Part shown: positions 56,894 through 64,000 of the stretch, piece after piece
How the letters are laid out: every line of letters starts with the position of its first letter
Position numbering within the stretch: position 1 is the first letter of the stretch
NCBI RefSeq assembly: GCF_021462225.1
Contig: NC_061817.1
Location: forward strand, 1,265,326-1,329,325
Direction: 5' to 3'
Length of the DNA: 64,000 nucleotides
Origin: Girardinichthys multiradiatus
Taxonomy: Eukaryota; Chordata; Actinopteri; Cyprinodontiformes; Goodeidae
Translations under genes and position numbers: made by a program
The notes under the pieces: model-generated
The model's database searches: none
What the model was told of the DNA's origin: nothing
The model's input: only the letters and a program-made list of their open reading frames with translations

Positions 56894-58515
56894 AGACAGA
56901 TAGTTACATGTGGCACGGTAAACCATATTTTCAATATTACTTTGTCTTTTTTTATTCATAGTGGTCCTGATGATAGGTTTAAAACAGTCATCATCGCAAA
57001 GACATTTTTAGAATCTAAATCCTTAGCCTCTTTTATTATAACAGCATGCTTTTCTTTGAGGATTATGCTGTGCATATATTACAGGCTGATGAGTAATTGT
57101 TTAATTTCATATTGCCCCAGCACTGCCATGTTACCATTAAACAGAAGTTGTGTTCTCTTTTCTCCTTTATTTCTACATATAGCAGTAAGGTATGCGTAAA
57201 TGCTACGGTATCATGTAATATATGAGATGAAGAAGGCTGGTATGCAGACAGAGGATGGTTAATGCATTGCCACGGGTGTTGCGGATGCTGATGGCACATA
57301 GCTCCGCATGGGGGCACAATGATTAATTTGCCACGCATTGTAAATTTAGATCTTATTGTCTGTCAGTGGTTTATTGAAGATGTGCTGACAACAATCCTCT
57401 CTTAACTGCAAAAGCTTACCGAAATCCAACAGTCAACACAATGTCAACTCCTTTATCTTTTCTGATTCCATCAGGAATTATGAAAGGCCTGTTACCCACG
57501 GTACACAACAGATTATGTCTGAGTGATTAACTAAGGCCTTAAAACTGTGTTTTACACAGTTTTCAGATTTTCATTACAACCTCTTAGAAGGCGATAATGT
57601 AGTAGTTTATACAGTCTACGTTAAAGGGGGACTTCCTCTAAGGTCCTTAGTGAACCTTAGTGGGCGAGTACAGATGATAAAATTGATGTCACAGCTGTGC
57701 AGACAGCGGAGAAGACCCTTTATCTTTTACTGTAACCTAGGCTGCTAAGTAGAATATATGGTACAAACTACACGAAAAAAGGAGTGTTAAAATTGTCATT
57801 AAAAAAAGAATAGACAAAAGAAAAATCTTATTGTCTCTGATACCAAATTATTTTTCTGGCTTACAGCTATATTACAATTACATGCAGATGGCCAATATTC
57901 AGGCAAGGTGATGATGTAAATTAATGACTTTTAGGACTGCTTTTTTTTACAAAGGAGTTGGCAAAACTGATAACAAGTCATTTAACAAGAAACAATATGA
58001 CATGGTCTAAATTGTTCAGTATTTCCATTGTGTAGCACTGTAGGCTTAAGTCTCTTCTATTCACTTTTTCTGACAGTGACAGATGTTTTGTCCTATCATC
58101 AGGATTTTCATCAGATCAGCCTGAATATGCAGCTCCAACAGTGTTTAGTTGTTTAGAACAATTTGTGGCATAAGGCATAAAAAGCTTAATTTGTCTCCAA
58201 ACATTTATCTGACTGTGATAAACTCACATCTTGCTCCTGGTGTTACTCAGAATACTTTGCTAAAGTGCAATGCTAATGCTATGATGTTTCCTCTTTGCTT
58301 CAGTATAACTTGTCTATAATTCAGCTTCTAAAATATTTCAGTGCAGTTCCAGTTTATTGTCTGCCTTTCCATGTTTTTATCTCTTGATTTCACATTTTAA
58401 TATTTTTAATTCCTCTCCAACTTTAGAATTAATTTAGTGGCTGTTTTTGGTTTGTCCAAATACAGCAGCTGACATCACATCTCTGTATTATGATTGATTA
58501 TGTCCAGAAAAAAAA
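56894..58515. other. Unassigned, includes possible conserved non-coding block
   Basis: No coding region. 57040-57420 has TAAT-rich but non-simple sequence and no repeat features, unlike most of the window. Confidence 0.3.
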
Positions 58516-58528
58516 ACAAAAGAAAGAA

Positions 58529-58548
58529 ATATATATATATATATATAT

Positions 58549-58588
<40 letters not shown>
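58529..58588. repeat. (TA)n microsatellite, interrupted
   Basis: About 60 bp of TA with one AA interruption. Confidence 0.9.
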
Positions 58589-58591
<3 letters not shown>

Positions 58592-58872
58592 GACTATATG
58601 GAATGAAAGTCATCAAGGAATTATGGGTAATGTGGTCCGTGGTCCTAAACAGAGAAGGGAAGGGCAGAAACTTCAAGTTTTTATACTATCATGACGTTGT
58701 TGCTAAATTAAATATTTTCCAGATGTGTTAAACAAGAAAATAGTTCTTAATATGTTATCTGACCAGTCAGTTTATCAACATTGAGCATAATTTGAAATTT
58801 AGTCTGGGGTTTTCGAAACAGCAGAGCTCGGTTCACAGATCGCCTTGGCTGCTGAACTAACTGAACAGTTGG

Positions 58873-59935
58873 AGTGGGGTTTCCCCTCTCACGTATCGTA
58901 TGTTGGATAAGCAGGCTGTCATTTCCCGTTACCCGTTACTCGTTAGTGGCGGTTAAATTTTTGTTTTGTGGCGAATAACAGCAACAACCAGAATATAGAA
59001 TATATGGTTTTTCTCCTTAAATTTTTGATATTTTCAATTAATTTTCACATTTTGTAATCTCTCAACTCAAATCAATTTTTTGTATGTCCCCAAAATAATT
59101 TTGGGTTAAATTCATAGAAACCGTATGTATGTATGCTGTATACCGTGAGAGAATTTAAGTACACCTTTTCATCAAACTTTTTGACAGGTGGGTGGGACTT
59201 CCGGTGAGGGTGGGATTTCCGGTTGGCGCCATGTGGGCGCCATGTGGGTGCCATGTGGGCAGGAGGTCACGTGGTCAAGCAGGTGGTGTGTCCAAGGGGT
59301 GTAACCGTGGATGCTGATTGCTTGTCGTCATTAGGGGCGATACCTTAAATGAGTCAATTAAAACACACAGGGGTGTGTTTAAGGGTGTTATTAATAATCT
59401 GTATGGTTTTTCAGGCGTTAATACATCTAAAAACAAAAAAGACATGCATCCTTTTATATTTTAAAGGTATAATCAACTTAATGTTGACCTATCACATGAA
59501 ATCCTAATAAAATGAACTGTGTAACCTGACAGAATTGTAAGTTAATTTTGCTTTTACAACAGGACCTATTTTGTTGAATATATGAGCCAGTCTAAATCAG
59601 TTCAAAATAGAAAAGACCTAAAAAGTAAATAAAAGATTGTGCTTCACTACATCGATGGAACGAGAAAAACCTTCAGCTTCTGCGTCAACATACTGGAAAA
59701 GCAGCTGAAAGAGGTAAGACGAATATGAGATTAACAGAAAAAAAAAAAGAACTTCAGTATACTGTTTCCAAGTTACAAATTGACTAGCAATGATGTGTTT
59801 GTTTTTGAATCATGAGAGACTCCATTTTAGGAAAAAGGAATGATCATTTTAGTTACCTGTAGCTTTTCTAAAACATTTACTTTTCATCTTAGAGTAAAAG
59901 GTTATTCAGGGCGTTTCAGTTATTCTATATCCAAC
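58873..59935. other. Upstream region of the Polinton-type genes; possible element end
   Basis: AGTGGGGTTTCCCCTCTCAC at 58873 starts with AG as Polinton termini do, but the right end is out of the window. At 59187-59225 GGTGGGACTTCCGGT and GGTGGGATTTCCGGT are repeated, and GCGCCATGTGG occurs three times (59225-59258, one with T). No frame is convincing. Confidence 0.25.
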
Positions 59936-60171
59936 TGTTAGGGGCGATGTCAGGAAGGGCAGTTAGGTCTGTTCCTTAGATAACCATATCACCTTTGAAC
60001 TCAAGAAGGGTTTTGGTCTTAAAACATAGAGTCTTTGCAGTTGAGATAACACTGTCATGTTCTGGTATAAATACTGTGAGTAAATGTTGTCCGGGGGCTC
60101 TGTTTCATTGGTTAACCTCAGTGTCAGGGTCTTCAAATGCTGAATGTCTTTGAACCATAACACTTGTTACA
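59936..60171 (+). mobile_element. LTR-like segment related to 24.6-24.9 kb
   Basis: TAAATACTGTGAGTAAATGTTG, CAGGGTCTTCAAATGCTGAATG and the AGGAAGGGCAG/AGATAAC blocks match the LTR-like insertion in the DIRS element at about 75-80% by eye, in the same orientation. It ends 28 bp before the start codon of the spliced gene, and carries TATAAATA near 60066. No clear target duplication. Confidence 0.5.
60060..60075 (+). promoter_or_regulatory. Candidate TATA box
   Basis: GGTATAAATACTGTG lies about 134 bp before the ATG at 60200, inside the LTR-like segment. It is the only strong TATA match upstream of exon 1. Confidence 0.4.
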
Positions 60172-60199
60172 TTGAAAATACCAGTACTGACAAGAAAAA

Positions 60200-61577
60200 A
60201 TGTCGGTAAATATTTCAGGAAACCTGGAAATTGTGGATTCTACTTGTAATAATAATTCACAAAAGTACAATGACATCTTTAAAAGTAAGTAAATGAGTAA
60301 GTATTCATTTTTAAGAAATCATTAAATGCATGTGAATGTTCTCTAATTTTGTTTATATATATTGTTTATATATATATATATATTTGTTTCTTTGTCATAG
60401 AAGCCACCGCTGATGACCTTGATGATATCATCTTGACACAATCAGATTATGGTAAGTAAATGTTAAATGCAATAAAATATATATATTATAGTTAACCCTT
60501 GACAATGTTTCAATTTATAGATTTGATGAGAGAGGTAAACCCGAATGATCAAGTTGGAGGATTCAGCGGCTGGAATCGACAGTCAAAATTGAGAAGGCGA
60601 ATTATTTCCAAACAAGAAAAACCTCCAACAACATCTGAACTTTCTTCTAACACAGAAATTAAAACTGATTCTTTGAATACTCCTCCGCCAATTATCATCA
60701 TTTCCCCTGAAGACACACCGGATAAGTTACCGGCACCTCCAGAAAGTAAGTCCTAGGAACTAACTATTTTTCTTTGAGAGTGAATGTATTTTAAACCTCA
60801 GATAAAACTGTTTACAGATTCGACTGAGAGCTCTGTGGAAGACACAGCTGTCGAGCAGCAGCAGCAGCAGCAGCAGGGTAGAAAAATGTTTTTTTTTAAA
60901 TAAAAACAATATATATATATGTATTTTAAGCATAGTTCAATAAAATGTCATATAAACCTGTTTACAGATACATCCAAAGATGCCACATTGAATCCGCCCA
61001 CCAGAAGGTCGCTTTTCAAAGATCAAGACAGCTTTCAGCAGAGAGGCACCGTTTCAGTTCAACAAGAAGTGAAATCTGGAGGTTTTACCGCAAAGAATCG
61101 GAGTAAGATTAAAAAAAAACTATTTTTCGTTTTATTTATGAACGCTGTGCTGCGCAGCGTAAGATAACTTTTATTGTCTTCTGTTTTTACAGAATATTTA
61201 ACCCCGGCCAAAAGACAGCGACTCTCTGCGCTACAAAGCAGAGCAACGCTAGTGAGTGGATTAATGAACGGTACGTTTTAATTCATACATACATACTGAA
61301 TTAATTTGAATTCCTTTGTTTTTTTCCAGCTTTAATGTGATTATTTCAATATATATATATATATATTTATTATCTATTTATTTATTTTTTGTTCATTCTC
61401 CTTACAGAGGTAACGTTGATGGTAGGACAGATTGGCCACAGAAACGGACAGCGCAGGAAGACAGTCTCTACAGCCTCACGGGATCTTCGTAATAAGGCCT
61501 CATCGTTAACGCTTCTGGCAGCATGTCAGATTCTGTTAAAGAAGCATTTTGGTGACATCAAGGTGATTTTAAACTGA
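60200..61577 (+). CDS. Spliced seven-exon gene upstream of the polymerase, unknown product
   Basis: Exons inferred from GT-AG sites and frame: 60200-60284, 60401-60451, 60521-60745, 60818-60877, 60968-61102, 61193-61270, 61408-61577. Every intron is phase 1 and exons 2 to 6 are multiples of three. The start is the first ATG (MSVNISGNLEIVDS), giving 267 residues ending in TGA. The product is hydrophilic, with acidic DDLDDIILTQSDY, Pro-rich and Ser/Thr-rich linkers, a seven-Gln run in exon 4, basic TPAKRQRLSAL and RNGQRRKTVS, and a C-terminal helical LTLLAACQILLKKHF. No known domain. The exon-7 donor could also splice on to the polymerase exon. Confidence 0.6.
60355..60384. repeat. (TA)n in intron 1
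   Basis: A TA-rich tract just before the acceptor of exon 2. Another short run is at 61349-61366 in intron 6. Confidence 0.85.
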
Positions 61578-61656
61578 ACTGATCACTGTGGTTTTTTTTT
61601 TGGTTTTTTTTTCTGTAGGTTAGTTTTATTTTATTTTTTTTCTTATGTTCATAGAA

Positions 61657-64000
61657 ATGGATAACCGAATCAGACTTGCCCTGGATGAAATAAGAAATTT
61701 AGTTAATGAACTTAACGAAATTCCCGTTAATGCAGAAGTAGCAGATAACATCGTTTTAAATGCATCTCCTGCTAACAGTGAAAATGTAATAAATGAAGAT
61801 CAGCACGGTGACGTTTTAAACGTAATCAATCAGGCTCTTGAAGATTTAAATAGCGCACCGTCTCCACACAGCATTGAGGAAAATGATTCACCTGACAGTC
61901 ATCAGAATCCTTCTACGTCACCTGCCGCAGATCAGCACGGGGGTCATTTCAATACGGACGTAGCAGTTAGTTCTGATCAAATAGGACGAAACCCTCCAGC
62001 CGTGGTTGAACGTGAACATTTTAATAACCATGAAATAAGGAGACCTTTTACCATACCGCCGCCCTGTCCAAGTAACGTTCCAGATTTAGCCGCATTCTAT
62101 ACAAACATCATGTGTATCCTCATTGAATTAGCCGATGCTGCGAGATCGTTAACCAGACGTAACGACGTTGTGCAGCTGGAATTAGTGGGTGAAAATCTCA
62201 ATCGTCACATCACATTTACTGTTACAGATGATGGAAATATGATCCTGCCTGCTTTCGAAAACTTCCTCGACGATTTAGTACAATCGAATGCAAATATACC
62301 TGTAGATAATAACATGGAATTTGTTCTTCAGGTTGTTAATGACCCAGCAGGAGGTTCTAAGCGTAAAGCTGCAGGAACGTTAGACTGTGAACTGTTTAAT
62401 AAGAAAATGCGTCATTTGTATATTATAAACAATACCGGTAATCAGTTATGTTTTGCAATCAGCCTCGCACACGTCTCTGATCCTGAGCTCACGGATCACC
62501 GTGCTGTAGAACTGGGGAGGAGATGGCAGCATCAGGCAGGCCTCGACGAGCAAACAGCAGTTACTTTTAGTGATATTGGTAAATTTGAAACCATTCTGAA
62601 GAGAAAAATTGTAGTGTTTCACAGAACCACAGGCTCTACTGCTCTGTGTAAATTTGAGACCAGTTTCCCTGATCGTTCAAACCCTCTGTTTTTGCTGTTA
62701 TTTCAAGGTCATTACTATGGGATAAAAAATCTCAAAGGTTTTATGGGGTGCAGATATATTTGTAATTACTGTTACGCCAGCTATGATAATGCAAACACAC
62801 ACCATTGTGAAGGTTATTGTCCAGTGTGTCAAACATATAAATGTATGCAAGAGATTAGCAATCCTGTAAGCTGTGCAGGCTGTGAAAGAATCTGTTCCTC
62901 ATGTTTCAGCAGACACAGGGAACCGCGCATCAGAAATAGTGCTGAAAGGCCTATGAGTGACTGTGAGTTGGTAAAACTGTGTAAAGTATGCAAACGGATA
63001 TACGTTATTCCAATCAGTAAACCGAATAAACCACACGTGTGTAATGTAAAATGCAGTATTTGCGGTGAAAATGTACCTCCCAGCCTAGACATTACATGCG
63101 ATGATCATAAGTGTTACATTCTGCCTTGCAGTGCAATTAATCAACTTGATGATGAACTGATTTTTTATGATTTCGAATGCCTCGTAAATGAGAGCGGCGT
63201 GCATACCCCCTTTCTGGTCTGTGCTAAAACGTTGAAAGGTGATAAATGGCATGCTTATGAACTGAATTGCACCCAAACATTTCTCCTGCATTTCAGGAGG
63301 CCGAAGTACAGAGGCTTCACCTTAATAGCGCACAATGCGCGGGGGTACGATGGTTACCTGATTCTCACAGCTATGCTGCAGTTAGGCATTAAACCTCATC
63401 TCATCATGGTAGGAAGTAAACTTCTCTGTTTAACCGACCCTGATTACAGGTTAAAATACATTGATAGCTTGTCCTTTATGTGCATAAAGCTTAGCACCAT
63501 GCCGAAAGCGTTAGGCTTTACCGATCAAAGCAAGGGTTTTTTTCCCCACCTATTTTCCTCTGAACAACGTCTCCAGTATGTGGGGCCTTTTCCTCCTCCA
63601 TCCTCCTACGCTGTAGAACGCATGAGTCTTCAAGAACAACAGGTGTTTAGCAGCTGGTACAGAGAAGCGAGCAAAGAGGTCTTTGACTTTAAGAAAGAAG
63701 CACTTTGTTATTGTAAAAATGACGTTGAAATTCTTTCTCAAGGATGCTTAAGATTCAGAGACGAGTTCTTTAAGGAGACAAGTGTGGATCCGTTTAAAAG
63801 TATCACAATAGCATCAGCCTGCATGAAGGTTTTTGTAACCAATTTCCTTCCTCCTCAAACCTTAGCCATTCCATCACCTCTGGACTACAGACGTAGCAGT
63901 AAAACGTTCTCCAGCGCGTCCATTCAATGGCTCGGCTGGATTGCAGACAGCAGAGCCATATTTATCGAGCATGCATTAAATAGGGGTGAAAAGAAAATCG
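61657..64000 (+). CDS. polB: Polinton/Maverick-type protein-primed DNA polymerase B, partial
   Basis: One frame without a stop for 781 codons runs off the window. Residues 1-200 are acidic/Asn-rich and low complexity. Around 270-370 the text includes FQGHYYGIKNLKGF and a Cys-rich zinc-like region starts (CRYICNYC, residue 365) with about ten CxxC pairs to 490. The exonuclease domain follows: FYDFEC (D505, Exo I), HNARGYDGY (559, Exo II) and YCKNDVEIL (685, Exo III). Between them lie IDSLSFM and GFFPHLF, as in Polinton polymerases, and WLGW near 757. Polymerase palm motifs would be to the right. The Met at 61657 follows a strong acceptor (TTCATAG at 61648-61654), so upstream exons may be part of it. 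Confidence 0.88.
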   Translation, partial: MDNRIRLALDEIRNLVNELNEIPVNAEVADNIVLNASPANSENVINEDQHGDVLNVINQALEDLNSAPSPHSIEENDSPDSHQNPSTSPAADQHGGHFNTDVAVSSDQIGRNPPAVVEREHFNNHEIRRPFTIPPPCPSNVPDLAAFYTNIMCILIELADAARSLTRRNDVVQLELVGENLNRHITFTVTDDGNMILPAFENFLDDLVQSNANIPVDNNMEFVLQVVNDPAGGSKRKAAGTLDCELFNKKMRHLYIINNTGNQLCFAISLAHVSDPELTDHRAVELGRRWQHQAGLDEQTAVTFSDIGKFETILKRKIVVFHRTTGSTALCKFETSFPDRSNPLFLLLFQGHYYGIKNLKGFMGCRYICNYCYASYDNANTHHCEGYCPVCQTYKCMQEISNPVSCAGCERICSSCFSRHREPRIRNSAERPMSDCELVKLCKVCKRIYVIPISKPNKPHVCNVKCSICGENVPPSLDITCDDHKCYILPCSAINQLDDELIFYDFECLVNESGVHTPFLVCAKTLKGDKWHAYELNCTQTFLLHFRRPKYRGFTLIAHNARGYDGYLILTAMLQLGIKPHLIMVGSKLLCLTDPDYRLKYIDSLSFMCIKLSTMPKALGFTDQSKGFFPHLFSSEQRLQYVGPFPPPSSYAVERMSLQEQQVFSSWYREASKEVFDFKKEALCYCKNDVEILSQGCLRFRDEFFKETSVDPFKSITIASACMKVFVTNFLPPQTLAIPSPLDYRRSSKTFSSASIQWLGWIADSRAIFIEHALNRGEKKI

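Noticed and set aside
58488..58676. Frame rich in Tyr-Ile repeats
   Set aside because: Translation of a TA microsatellite.
59072..59254. Minus-strand frame with repeated HPHRKSHP-like residues
   Set aside because: It arises from translating the short GC-rich tandem motifs at 59187-59258.
61561..61577. VILN-stop as the certain C-terminus of the upstream gene
   Set aside because: The AAG/GTGATT donor just before it and the strong acceptor at 61654 make other ends equally plausible, so it is given as one of several models.
1..64000. CRISPR array, bacterial operon features or Shine-Dalgarno sites
   Set aside because: The sequence is clearly eukaryotic (introns, LINEs, SINE, Tc1); no spaced direct repeats of CRISPR type were seen.

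Overview
This window looks like non-coding, repeat-rich DNA from a ray-finned (teleost) fish. The evidence is the mix of elements: three near-identical DD34E Tc1 transposons with the CAGGTCCTTCTCAAAATATT terminus common in fish, three DD36E Tc1-like copies, RTE-type LINEs, a DIRS-type tyrosine-recombinase retroelement, a gamma/epsilon-like endogenous retrovirus, a tRNA-derived SINE and a Polinton/Maverick-type polymerase. No complete host gene was recognised. A possible host- or transposon-derived exon lies near 14.5 kb, and two stretches (about 45.6 and 57.2 kb) look like non-repetitive sequence that could be conserved regulatory DNA.

Layout. 0.9-4.0 kb: RTE LINE (minus) bounded by a 13-bp target-site duplication. 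5.4-6.3 kb: decayed hAT transposase (minus) split by a solo LTR. 6.4-7.3 kb: L1-like remnant. 8.1-9.4 kb: intact DD36E transposon. 9.5-10.3 kb: two LINE fragments. 10.8-11.4 kb: probable solo LTR. 11.4-12.1 kb: degenerate minisatellite with units of about 160 bp. 14.8-20.6 kb: retroviral provirus (minus) with leader, gag, protease and part of RT; the rest of pol and env are missing and an RTE tail is fused to the cut end. 20.8-22.4 kb: Tc1 copy A. 22.9-27.3 kb: DIRS-type element whose RT is interrupted by an LTR-like insertion. 27.5-28.7 and 42.9-44.2 kb: two copies of a LINE-tailed repeat with a small predicted membrane-protein ORF. 30.0-31.3 kb: second DD36E copy. 33.3-34.9 kb: 5'-truncated LINE. 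36.2-39.4 kb: second RTE copy, with a 5' end that can fold into an HDV-ribozyme-like double pseudoknot. 40.6-40.9 kb: SINE. 41.0-42.6 kb: Tc1 copy B with an intact transposase. 47.0-48.6 kb: Tc1 copy C. 48.7-49.7 kb: truncated DD36E copy. 50.15 kb: interstitial telomeric repeats. 52.4-52.9 kb: hAT MITE with an 8-bp duplication. 56.4-56.9 kb: solo LTR with a perfect 5-bp duplication. 60.2-64.0 kb: a spliced multi-exon gene followed by a long uninterrupted protein-primed family B DNA polymerase frame that runs off the window.

The most interesting part is the right end. Six introns, all phase 1, separate seven short exons (60200-61577). The acceptor in front of the polymerase frame (exon from 61655) also accepts phase 1, so skipping exon 7 would fuse the upstream exons in frame to the polymerase. 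The polymerase has a Cys-rich region and all three exonuclease motifs and no stop in about 781 codons, so this looks like a young Polinton-type element. Its other genes would lie to the right of the window.
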